Positions 8,400-16,119 of a DNA stretch of 64,000 bases are shown here, in pieces (the first letter of the stretch is position 1; each line of letters begins with the position of its first letter). The DNA comes from Roseiconus nitratireducens (GTDB lineage Bacteria > Planctomycetota > Planctomycetia > Pirellulales > Pirellulaceae). Both the position numbers and the translations under genes were made by a program. Location of the stretch: NCBI RefSeq assembly GCF_008629675.1, contig NZ_VWOX01000010.1, positions 281,787 through 345,786 of the forward strand. Direction: 5' to 3'. The notes under the pieces are model-generated. The model was not told where the DNA came from and searched no databases. It worked only from the letters and a program-made list of their open reading frames with translations.

Positions 8400-9964
8400 T
8401 TGCACCAAACAAGACATCAACGCCAACGACTCGTTGTGCCATCTACACTCGCAAATCGACCGAGGAAGGACTCGATCAAGAGTTCAATTCGCTTGATGCC
8501 CAGCGAGCCGCGTCCGAATCATTCATCCAAAGCCAACGCGAAGAAGGCTGGGTGATCAACGCCGAACGATATGACGATGGCGGGTTCTCGGGAGGCAACA
8601 TGGATCGGCCAGCGTTCAAACGGCTGATCGAAGACATCGAAGCCGGCAAGATCGACTGCGTTGTCGTTTACAAAGTGGACCGGCTCAGCCGTTCGCTGCT
8701 GGACTTCTCACGGGTCATGGAAACGTTCGACAAATACGGCGTGTCGTTTGTTTCGGTGACGCAGCAGTTCAATACGACTCATTCGATGGGCCGGCTGACG
8801 CTGAATATCCTGCTCTCATTCGCCCAATTCGAACGTGAGATCATCGGCGAACGCATCCGCGACAAGATTGCTGCCAATTGCCGGCGTGGTCAATGGACGG
8901 GCGGCTATCCGATTTTGGGTTACGACGTCGACCGGACCGAACGGACGCCGAAGCTGATCATTAATGCGCAAGAGGCGGCAAGGGTCCGGCAAATCTTCAC
9001 GTTGTACCTCGAATTAAAATCGCTGACGGCGGTCTGCGACGAGCTGCACCGACTTGGCTGGAAGAACAAGTCTTGGATGACAAAGAAGGGAGACGTGAAG
9101 GGTGGTCGTGAGTTCGACGCTGGAAGTCTGCACGCATTGCTGCGGCACCCGCTGTACATCGGTCGGATCAAACACAAGAACGAGACCTACGCCGGTCGGC
9201 ACGAAGCGATCGTCGACGCGGCCATCTTCGATCGTGTGCAAACGCAACTACGGGCGAACAACAATAATCGCGGCAACCGGTTGCCAAGCAAGAGCGGCGG
9301 TTTGCTCAAGGGGCTGTTGCGATGTCCACAGTGCAACATGGCGATGGTGCATAACGTCAATCGTCGCGGATCGCGAAGCTATCGCTACTACACCTGCTGT
9401 GGTGCACTTAAACGCGGCCGAAAAAGTTGCCAGCACCCGAACCTGCCAGCGGCTGAGATTGAAGCGGCGGTGGTCCAGCAGATCCATTGCATATCGCGAG
9501 ACGATGGTCTGCGAGCGGAGATCGTTCGGCAATCGGAGGAGGCGGTCCGTCTGCAACGCAAAGAGTTCGACACGCAGCATCAGCAACTGACGCGACAACT
9601 GACCCGCGACCACGCCGAGGTTCAGCGATTGTCGACAAGCGAATCGATCAACTCGATCACGACTCTGCGATTGGCGGAGCTGCACGAGCGAGTCGAGAGG
9701 TCGGAGCGGCAGTTGAGAACTGTCAAAGCTCGATTGAATGAAATCGACGAAGGGCGACTTGATGCCAGCGAGATTGCAGCCGCTATGGGCAACTTCGATC
9801 GAGTTTGGACCGCATTGACGATTCGGGAGCAAGCCGAACTCTTGCAGTTGCTCATTGCAAGAGTCGAATTCGATCAAACGGATTGCACGATCGCGATCTC
9901 CTTTCACGCCAGCGGCATCAAGACACTTGAAGAACTGCAAACCGAACCGGAGGCTATCGATTGA
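8396..9964 (+). CDS. Large serine recombinase (phage integrase)
   Basis: The 522-residue integrase has three parts. The N-terminal resolvase catalytic domain has YTRKSTEEG with nucleophile Ser21, followed by 'YDDGGFSGGN' and 'VDRLSRSLLDF'. A central recombinase domain covers about residues 165-290. A zinc ribbon 'CPQCNMAMV...YYTCCG..RGRKSCQHP' lies at about 306-345, followed by a long helical/coiled-coil tail. This is the standard layout of large serine integrases that join attP to attB. It is co-translated with DUF2924 upstream and an HTH protein downstream. A directionality factor cannot be identified by sequence alone. Confidence 0.96.
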   Translation: MIAPNKTSTPTTRCAIYTRKSTEEGLDQEFNSLDAQRAASESFIQSQREEGWVINAERYDDGGFSGGNMDRPAFKRLIEDIEAGKIDCVVVYKVDRLSRSLLDFSRVMETFDKYGVSFVSVTQQFNTTHSMGRLTLNILLSFAQFEREIIGERIRDKIAANCRRGQWTGGYPILGYDVDRTERTPKLIINAQEAARVRQIFTLYLELKSLTAVCDELHRLGWKNKSWMTKKGDVKGGREFDAGSLHALLRHPLYIGRIKHKNETYAGRHEAIVDAAIFDRVQTQLRANNNNRGNRLPSKSGGLLKGLLRCPQCNMAMVHNVNRRGSRSYRYYTCCGALKRGRKSCQHPNLPAAEIEAAVVQQIHCISRDDGLRAEIVRQSEEAVRLQRKEFDTQHQQLTRQLTRDHAEVQRLSTSESINSITTLRLAELHERVERSERQLRTVKARLNEIDEGRLDASEIAAAMGNFDRVWTALTIREQAELLQLLIARVEFDQTDCTIAISFHASGIKTLEELQTEPEAID

Positions 9965-10398
9965 TCACTGTCAAAACGAAACTGAACGTTGAGATCAAAG
10001 CCCGCGGCCGAAAAAAGATTTCCGCGATCGCTGAGTTTGAATCCTGTGACCGCCGGCCAGTGCAAAAGAAGCTGCACCGGGTTACGAAGTTGATGGCCTT
10101 GGCGATCAAGTTTCAAGAAATGTTGCGGCGCGGTGAGGCTCATGACCTGACGGATTTGGCACGCATCGGCAACGTCAGCCAGCCGCGGATGAGCCAGATC
10201 ATGGCATTGAACCTGTTGGCTCCCGACATCCAGCAAGCGTTGCTCGACCTGCCGCCACAGGGACCGGGCAAGCCGTTCCTGCACGAGAAACGCATCCGCC
10301 CGATCACTGCGATTCTGGACTGGCAGGAGCAGCGACGGGCTTGGGACGAGATATTGGCCCAGGAAGCTGAGTTGGCGGAAGCCGAGAACGCCGACTAG
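9961..10398 (+). CDS. ParB/KorB-like helix-turn-helix protein of the integration cassette
   Basis: The 145-residue protein contains 'LTDLARIGNVSQPRMSQIMALNLLAPDIQ', a ParB/KorB-type helix-turn-helix with the following helix (about residues 60-90). It starts with a TTG overlapping the recombinase stop (TTGA). Proteins of this type often follow recombinases in planctomycete and proteobacterial elements. It is a candidate regulator or directionality factor, which is inference. Confidence 0.75.
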   Translation: MITVKTKLNVEIKARGRKKISAIAEFESCDRRPVQKKLHRVTKLMALAIKFQEMLRRGEAHDLTDLARIGNVSQPRMSQIMALNLLAPDIQQALLDLPPQGPGKPFLHEKRIRPITAILDWQEQRRAWDEILAQEAELAEAENAD

Positions 10399-10474
10399 CA
10401 CGTTGCCGGCCTGCCGCAATCTGAAAATCCGCTCTCGCTCATCCGTAGTCAAGCGATTTTCTGGGTTCCGCAGG

Positions 10475-10528
10475 AAAAATTTTTCGCACCGGTTTTTACG
10501 GCGTTTTTTGCTGGTTCGCGAAAAAAAC
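10475..10528. other. AT-rich inverted repeat between integration cassette and next gene
   Basis: TTTTTCGCACC (10480-10490) pairs with GGTTCGCGAAAAA (10513-10525) across an AT-rich loop with T runs. It could terminate the integration-cassette transcript or be an operator for the gene at 10672. The remaining gap of about 270 bases shows no gene. Confidence 0.5.
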
Positions 10529-10671
10529 TTCTCAGCTTGGACCAAACGTGTCACAGCCCCTCGGTTCAATACGACGGCAACAGTTGCGTTTGCTAGCAAT
10601 CGGAATGGCTGGCTTCATTTTCTCCATTTCCAGGGAAGCGTATCCACCCAGCGCGAAAGTTTTGATCTCGA

Positions 10672-11868
10672 ATGGCTACCTTCAACCCAAAGCATTTCTC
10701 CAACGCGGACGTCCTCCGAACCATCGACCCGGCAAGACTCCTTGACCTATTGAAACCTCACGAAGACTACCTGAACCGTCAGGGCTTGTCCTTGCCTTCG
10801 GCCCAGCAGGCAGCGGTCCTCGATATCGATCGACTGGCCGATCTGCTCGAAACCCCCGATGAGACTGCACCCCAGCAACTATTGAACGCAATCGGCTACA
10901 TCGACGAAATGTCGACGACGCAGGCGATGGACAAACTACTGTCGGTCGCGATTGAAGCCGGCATGAAGTTCGATCACGCCAAACAGCACTCGCCAGCGGA
11001 CGTTGCGGTTCAGGTGTGGCTGTTCGATCCGTCGATCGTCATCGACCAGCACGCATGGCATACATGGAGGTCGCCGCGAAGAATGGATTGTTTTCGTCCG
11101 GACGGCGACACGCTCAAAACGCGGAAAAAGCTGACGGTGGCGAGGATCAAACAGGGCGAGAAAGACCTGAGCGATTGGTTGCACACGAACAATCGCAGCT
11201 CGTTTTGCAATTTCTCGGTTCGAACACTCGTCGACCGGATTCAAGTATCGATTCAGCGTGGCGATCCGTTTACCCGAAAGCCGACGATTGAAAACGACGC
11301 GATCCAAAACATCCACTACCGACCGGCAGGCAAAGACACCGTTGTCCTTCGGCTGGCCGACCACATGCTGGAGTGCAATACCTCCATCCGAAGGGCTTTG
11401 CCGATCTACTGCCGTGTGTTCGGAACAATGTTCTTCGGCGATCCGGAATACTTTTCGGAATCCAAGATCGTTTCGCTCGCGTTCTTGGAGGAGTACGGTG
11501 AGGAAGCGGTTTCGTGGGGCGACGTCGATGAGATTGAGCAGATCTATTTCGTCGAATATCAAGTCGACCTCGGCGGTGATCAAAATGCGACGATGACCTA
11601 TCGAGCCGACGACATCCTTGCTGATCTGGCAACCCGCGATAAGAAGTTGCACTTCGAAGGACGTTTGAAGGACGCGACGTTCAAGGTCAAGTTTCGTGGC
11701 ACTCACCCACTTCGAACCGTGAAGGTCTACGATGGCAATGCAACTTGCTACACACGGGATGCGAATGCAACGTTTGCCGAACAATGGCTGAAGCTCCGTA
11801 ATTTCATCATCGAATCGAATGCGAAAGTCGGAGTTGAAGTTGATGACAAGGCTTTGGCGAGCGCTTGA
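10672..11868 (+). CDS. Unrecognised protein, first gene of a two-gene accessory cassette
   Basis: I do not recognise this 398-residue protein. It is soluble, with no signal peptide or membrane segment. The N-terminal third is helical (FNPKHFSNADVLRTIDPARLLDLL). The middle has mixed strands with conserved-looking 'HAWHTWRSPRRMDC', and the C-terminal third is beta-rich (FEGRLKDATFKVKFRGTHPLRTVKVYDG). The gene overlaps the next one by 26 bases, so the two are probably translated together. Position between the integrase cassette and the replication genes is where phages often carry superinfection-exclusion or defence genes; that role is only an inference. Confidence 0.8.
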   Translation: MATFNPKHFSNADVLRTIDPARLLDLLKPHEDYLNRQGLSLPSAQQAAVLDIDRLADLLETPDETAPQQLLNAIGYIDEMSTTQAMDKLLSVAIEAGMKFDHAKQHSPADVAVQVWLFDPSIVIDQHAWHTWRSPRRMDCFRPDGDTLKTRKKLTVARIKQGEKDLSDWLHTNNRSSFCNFSVRTLVDRIQVSIQRGDPFTRKPTIENDAIQNIHYRPAGKDTVVLRLADHMLECNTSIRRALPIYCRVFGTMFFGDPEYFSESKIVSLAFLEEYGEEAVSWGDVDEIEQIYFVEYQVDLGGDQNATMTYRADDILADLATRDKKLHFEGRLKDATFKVKFRGTHPLRTVKVYDGNATCYTRDANATFAEQWLKLRNFIIESNAKVGVEVDDKALASA

Positions 11869-13039
11869 AGATAGTCCCACGCTCAGGGAGGTGATCGTGG
11901 GGTGGCGAAGACAGCTTGGAACGGAGTTCGATGTGCTTCGTCACTTCTTCATTGCGACCAGCAGTCTTCCGTCATCCTGCTATCTGTCGAGTAGAGATCG
12001 TTGGCGGTGGTTGGTCATCGATGATGGCCACCGCATTTTTGCTCGCGACCCAAAAACGTTTGAAGACCGCTGCGTACAACGCAGTGACGTGTTGCTTCAT
12101 AGAGTCGACATGCGTGCCATCGCGCGGCAGATTTGTGAGGCGATGCAGGGGACCGATCGGTTCGAAACGCTCGGCGGCACTCAGCACCTGACTCGCGTCG
12201 GAAATTTGCCGGCAAGTCTGAACTCGCTTCCGATGTACTTTTGCACTCAGAGGTATGAGTCGGACGTTGTTCGCTCGGTTCATTTAGCGAGCAGCCATGC
12301 GGAGCAAGAGTTTGTGCTCCTAACACCGACGAACCGTCCGATGAGTCCCGAGGCGGCGCGTTGGCTCGGCCGTGCTGGCGGCGTGTCGATCGCGGCAGAT
12401 GAGTTGGTGAAGGTCGAGGACGGGAGATTCCTCCGCCGCGAAGATGCAGTGACCAAGATTCAAAGACTACTGGGGATGGAAGTCTCCGAGTCTCCTGCAT
12501 ACCAATTCCAGCTTTGCGGTGAGAAGCATCGCTTGGCTTCATTTGCCGGCAACACATTTGTTCTGAACGAAACTCCCGGCACGTTTTATCTGGCCATCGT
12601 GCTTGCGTCGCCAAGACAACTTCATTCGGCGACTCGGTTGGAGTCGATGCGATCGGGGATTCACGAGGTAGCCAAGTCGGGTGCGGTCGGAACGCAGATC
12701 GACGAGCAGGCGAAACGCGACTACGGCCAACGGCTGCGTGATGTGATGACTGAGATCGAAGAAATCCAGTCGTCCGCCGGTGAAATTCGACTCGCCGAAC
12801 TTCATGCCGAACGCGAAATGCTCGTTCAGACCTTGAAATCGGCGACCGGACTGGCCGGCGAACTTCGCGAAAGGGTTGACGCCGACCGGTCACGGCAATC
12901 GGTCTGTGCGGCGATTCGGCGAGCTTTCAAGTCAATTCGGGCGAACAACGCCGAATTGGCCGAATACCTCGAAACCACCGTCAACCTTGGATTCGACGTT
13001 CAGTATCTGCCGCCCACGGATCTCGACTGGCGTCTGTAA
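11843..13039 (+). CDS. Unrecognised protein, second gene of the two-gene accessory cassette
   Basis: This 398-residue protein (from ATG 11843, inside the end of the preceding gene) has no family I can name. The N-terminal half includes 'RWRWLVIDDGHRIFARDPKTFEDRC'. The C-terminal part (about residues 270-370) is a predicted coiled coil with heptad-like 'EEIQSSAGEIRLAELHAE' and 'LVQTLKSATGLAGELRERV'. No catalytic motif stands out. Both genes of the pair encode 398 residues but do not resemble each other by eye. Coupled translation suggests the two products work together. Confidence 0.78.
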   Translation: MTRLWRALEDSPTLREVIVGWRRQLGTEFDVLRHFFIATSSLPSSCYLSSRDRWRWLVIDDGHRIFARDPKTFEDRCVQRSDVLLHRVDMRAIARQICEAMQGTDRFETLGGTQHLTRVGNLPASLNSLPMYFCTQRYESDVVRSVHLASSHAEQEFVLLTPTNRPMSPEAARWLGRAGGVSIAADELVKVEDGRFLRREDAVTKIQRLLGMEVSESPAYQFQLCGEKHRLASFAGNTFVLNETPGTFYLAIVLASPRQLHSATRLESMRSGIHEVAKSGAVGTQIDEQAKRDYGQRLRDVMTEIEEIQSSAGEIRLAELHAEREMLVQTLKSATGLAGELRERVDADRSRQSVCAAIRRAFKSIRANNAELAEYLETTVNLGFDVQYLPPTDLDWRL

Positions 13040-13052
13040 TTTCTCGCGAATT

Positions 13053-13098
13053 CACGATGTGACGCGCCGCGTCACATTGTGACGCAACTTGTCACGCC
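13053..13098. promoter_or_regulatory. Tandem inverted repeats, candidate operator upstream of sigma-like gene
   Basis: TGTGACGC-GCC-GCGTCACA (13058-13076) is a perfect palindrome with 8-base arms. Three bases later TGTGACGC-AAC-TTGTCAC repeats the same half-site. Paired operator-like sites between the accessory cassette and the sigma-like gene suggest binding by a dimeric repressor, possibly two dimers. Confidence 0.65.
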
Positions 13099-13235
13099 AC
13101 GTTTTCGGCTGAGAGGACGTGAGTGACTCGCCTCGCCGCCCGCCTGTGTTTCTTCGCGTTTCGGAACGCGACACAGCTTGATGCGGGTCGGCGATTTCGG
13201 CGGTCACACGTCGCCTCCGGCCGGAGGATTTGACC

Positions 13236-13835
13236 GTGGCTCCCACCTTTCAACATACCCACCCGGAAGTGTTCGACTACGCGATCGACATGACCCAGCG
13301 AGTCGCTTCGCTGGTGCAGTACCGTCCTGAGTTCAAGCACAAACTTCAAGACGACGATCTGCAGCAAGAGTTTTTGTTGTATGTCTTGGAACACATTGAT
13401 CAGTACGATTCGAAGCGTGGCGATCATAAAGTGTTCGTCAACATGCTGATCCGCAACTGCATTGCCAAACTGATCCGCGAAAACAACCGGATGAAATCTC
13501 GACCGCCGGCGGGTATGGGGTTGGAGTCCACCGACGAGGTCATCGAAACCGTTGACGGAACGCATGAGGAAATGTTTCGCTCGCTGGGCATCGACGACAA
13601 AGACCGTCGGACGCTTGGTGAATCGAGTGACCCGTTTGAGCAAATGGACATGACCGAGGGCGTCGAGCACCTGATCCGCACGTTGCCTCGCGGTTACCGG
13701 AAGATCGCTCGCAAGCTAATGGCATGTTCGCGTGCCGAAGCAGGCCGTGAACTGGGCATTTCGCGTCGTCGGATGGCACAGGCGGTCGAAGTCATTCGCG
13801 AACATTTCGGTAAAGCGGACTGGCTCGCAAACTAA
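13236..13835 (+). CDS. Sigma-70-like RNA polymerase sigma factor (phage encoded)
   Basis: The 199-residue protein has a region-2-like N-terminal half (LQDDDLQQEFLLYVLEHIDQYDSKRG through FVNMLIRNCIAKLIRENNR) and a C-terminal region-4-like helix-turn-helix ('AEAGRELGISRRRMAQAVEVIREHF'). This is the size and order of small group-4/ECF-type or phage sigma factors. I chose GTG 13236 because CCGGAGG lies 8 bases upstream; the in-frame TTG at 13230 is too close to it. It sits just upstream of the second 20-base module element, which makes it the best candidate to recognise that element. Confidence 0.75.
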   Translation: MAPTFQHTHPEVFDYAIDMTQRVASLVQYRPEFKHKLQDDDLQQEFLLYVLEHIDQYDSKRGDHKVFVNMLIRNCIAKLIRENNRMKSRPPAGMGLESTDEVIETVDGTHEEMFRSLGIDDKDRRTLGESSDPFEQMDMTEGVEHLIRTLPRGYRKIARKLMACSRAEAGRELGISRRRMAQAVEVIREHFGKADWLAN

Positions 13836-13860
13836 TTTTCTTGAGTCACCGTCGCTTTAG

Positions 13861-13880
13861 ATCGCATAGCTAAGAAAGGG
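13861..13880 (+). promoter_or_regulatory. 20-base module element, copy 2 (candidate phage promoter)
   Basis: Exact copy of ATCGCATAGCTAAGAAAGGG. TTGAGTCACCGTCG lies upstream, and a GGGTGAG...CTCACCC hairpin (about 13878-13902) directly follows. It precedes the replication/recombination module; the first ATG is 49 bases downstream. Confidence 0.68.
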
Positions 13881-13928
13881 GTGAGCGGTTGTTTCACTCA
13901 CCCGGTTTCATCAGCGATCGGAGAGCGA

Positions 13929-14162
13929 ATGACTGGAATGGACATTGAACGCCGCTTGGCAATTTCACTGGCGGTGGGGCGGTATCTGCGTTCGGCAGAC
14001 CGTTTCAACGAAGCGTCGAAAGAGTTTACTGGAGCCTGCAAATCGCTCCGCAAGCACCTCGGACAGGCCCAACGGTTCGTCGTTCAAATTGATTTCAAGC
14101 ATTACCTGGTAACGACCGATTGCGACGGAAATTTCGACATCGAACACGTGCCATCTATCTGA
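13929..14162 (+). CDS. Small hypothetical protein heading the replication module
   Basis: The 77-residue protein is unrecognised, mostly helical at the N-terminus (RRLAISLAVGRYLRSADRF) and ending in a strand-rich 'FVVQIDFKHYLVTTDCDGNF'. The ATG at 13929 follows GGAGAG at an ordinary distance; a second in-frame ATG lies at 13938. It is the first gene after the second 20-base element. Confidence 0.7.
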   Translation: MTGMDIERRLAISLAVGRYLRSADRFNEASKEFTGACKSLRKHLGQAQRFVVQIDFKHYLVTTDCDGNFDIEHVPSI

Positions 14163-14206
14163 ACAAACCATTTATCAACCTTCAAACTTAACCATTCAAA
14201 CTTCCA

Positions 14207-14962
14207 ATGACCAACTTACTCGAAACCATCCAATCCGGCCGGCAATCGAAGCCGCCTCGCGTCTTGCTTTACGGTGTCGAAGGGATCGGCAAATCGACCT
14301 TCGGCAGCCAAGCCCCCAAGCCGATCTTCATTCAAACCGAAGACGGTCTCGATGAACTCGAATGCGATCGCTTTCCCCTTGCGACCAAGTTCGACGAAGT
14401 CATCGCCGCTCTGAAAACGCTCGTCAATGAGGAGCACGATTACGAAACCGTCGTGATCGATTCGCTCGATTGGCTGGAGCGACTCGTCTGGGATAAGCTC
14501 TGTCAACAGTATGCCGTCGAATCGATCGAAAAGGTTGATGGCGGCTACGCTCGCGGTTACATGCACGCCCTCTCTCTGTGGCGTGAAGTACTCGATCTAC
14601 TCAACGTGCTCCGCTCGCGTGGCATGGTGACGATTCTGATCGCGCATTCCAAGGTCGAACGCTTCGAGGATCCCGAATCGTCGCCCTACGATCGCTATTC
14701 ACCGCGACTGCATAAACATGCCGCTTCGCTAGTCAAGGAATGGTGCGACGCGGTCTTCTTTGCGACCCGCAAGATGCGAACTCAAAGCGAGGACGCGGGC
14801 TTCAACCGCAAACGCACGGTTGCTCACGCAATCGGCAAAGACGGGGGCGAACGTGTCATGCGTGCTTATGGCTCGCCGAGCTGCGTCGCCAAGAACCGCT
14901 ACGGCATCGCGGAGGAACTGCCGTTGTCGTGGTCCGCTTTTGTGGCCGCGATGTCCAACTGA
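14207..14962 (+). CDS. Sak4-like / AAA_24 phage ATPase (recombination)
   Basis: The 251-residue RecA-fold ATPase has Walker A GVEGIGKST (residues 23-31) and Walker B TVVIDSLDW (about 81-89). The pattern fits the phage nucleotide-binding AAA_24 family that includes Sak4 single-strand-annealing/recombination ATPases. It is followed directly by a DUF669 protein and a RusA-like resolvase, the usual neighbours of this family in phage recombination modules. The start is ATG 14207. Confidence 0.88.
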   Translation: MTNLLETIQSGRQSKPPRVLLYGVEGIGKSTFGSQAPKPIFIQTEDGLDELECDRFPLATKFDEVIAALKTLVNEEHDYETVVIDSLDWLERLVWDKLCQQYAVESIEKVDGGYARGYMHALSLWREVLDLLNVLRSRGMVTILIAHSKVERFEDPESSPYDRYSPRLHKHAASLVKEWCDAVFFATRKMRTQSEDAGFNRKRTVAHAIGKDGGERVMRAYGSPSCVAKNRYGIAEELPLSWSAFVAAMSN

Positions 14963-15021
14963 TCGATCCAACTACCGAACTTTCTATCCACAGACTCCAG
15001 ACTAAGGACTACAGACTCCCC

Positions 15022-15483
15022 ATGGCTAACCTTCAAGGCTTTGATGCCAACACTGTCGAACCGGCAGACGATCTCGAACCCATCCCCGCCGGCAAATACG
15101 TCGCCGTCATTGTGGACAGCGAAATGAAGCCGACGAAATCGGGGACGGGGAACTACCTGCAATTGACGTTTCAGATCGTGGAGGGTGAGTACGCGAACCG
15201 TCTCCTCTGGGTGCGGCTCAACCTCGACAACCCCAACGCGACGGCGGTCGAAATCGCTCGTCGTGAGTTGTCCGCGATCTGTCGGTCGGTCGGCGTCTTG
15301 GTGCCCACCGACTCGACGGACCTTCACAACCTGCCGTGCATGATCCATGTCCGTTTGAAACGCCGCAACGACACCGGCGAATTGCAAAACGAGATCAAGG
15401 GCTACAGCAAGCGGGACTCGGTCGCGAGTAAAACCCTCGAAACCACTTCGGCCTCAAGCACGGATGCGCCTTGGAAGCGATAG
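15022..15483 (+). CDS. DUF669 protein, probable phage ssDNA-binding protein
   Basis: The 153-residue protein begins MANLQGFDANTVEP and shows the DUF669 core: IPAGKYVAVIVDSEMKPTKSG, then YLQLTFQIVEG-Y-NRLLWVRLNL. DUF669 proteins pair with Sak4-like ATPases and are thought to bind single-stranded DNA. The C-terminus is Ser/Thr-rich and ends 'DAPWKR', like an acidic-tip-lacking SSB tail. The start is ATG 15022; the frame is open further upstream, but that part does not look like protein. Confidence 0.86.
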   Translation: MANLQGFDANTVEPADDLEPIPAGKYVAVIVDSEMKPTKSGTGNYLQLTFQIVEGEYANRLLWVRLNLDNPNATAVEIARRELSAICRSVGVLVPTDSTDLHNLPCMIHVRLKRRNDTGELQNEIKGYSKRDSVASKTLETTSASSTDAPWKR

Positions 15484-15576
15484 CCGCGGCCTCTTCTTGA
15501 TCGCTTCCTCTCATCAGCCGGCCGGCACGGATTGTCGGTCGGCTGTTTTTGTTCAACCCCAGGCTGGCTCAACATC

Positions 15577-16119
15577 ATGTTCAAACTCCAACTGCCATTC
15601 CCACCGTCAGTCAACACCTATTGGCGACACGTCGGCAACCGAGTCTTGGTCAGCAAGAAGGGCCGGCAGTATCAAGCCACCGTCAGCTCGTTGCTGGATC
15701 GTAAGAACACCAAAACGCTCGATGGCGAATTGATTGTTGATATTCGTTTAGTCCCGCCCGATCGTCGTCGCCGCGATGTCGACAATTCACTCAAAGCGTT
15801 GTTGGACGCGATGCAGTTCGGCGGAGCGTATCACGACGATGCCCAGATCGTTCGTTTGACGGTGGAGAAGCATCAACCCGATCCCGATGATCCGCGGGCC
15901 GAAGTAGTCGTCCAGCACGTCCCGGCACCCATCGGTGAAGCCGGATACAGGACTTGTTTGCGTTGCGATGAAGCGTTTGAAAGTGATGGGCCGGGAAACC
16001 GCATCTGCGTTTCGTGTCGGCAAATCAATTCGATGTTCGGTGACCTCGTCGAAAGCGAGCGAGGAAAGAAGCGACACAACGGCGAAATCATAACGGAGCG
16101 AGAGGAGGACTTGGTTTGA
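15577..16119 (+). CDS. RusA-like Holliday-junction resolvase with C-terminal zinc ribbon
   Basis: The 180-residue protein begins with a RusA-type endonuclease (LPFPPSVNTYWRHVGNRVLVSKKG). The acidic-basic motif DRRRRDVDNSLKALLDAM and YHDDAQI provide the family's metal-binding aspartates. After about residue 120 a short Cys4 module 'CLRCDEAFESDGPGNRICVSC' is appended, which is not part of standard RusA. The stop overlaps the TTG of the helicase gene (TTGA). It would resolve branched DNA made by the recombination genes next to it. Confidence 0.85.
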   Translation: MFKLQLPFPPSVNTYWRHVGNRVLVSKKGRQYQATVSSLLDRKNTKTLDGELIVDIRLVPPDRRRRDVDNSLKALLDAMQFGGAYHDDAQIVRLTVEKHQPDPDDPRAEVVVQHVPAPIGEAGYRTCLRCDEAFESDGPGNRICVSCRQINSMFGDLVESERGKKRHNGEIITEREEDLV

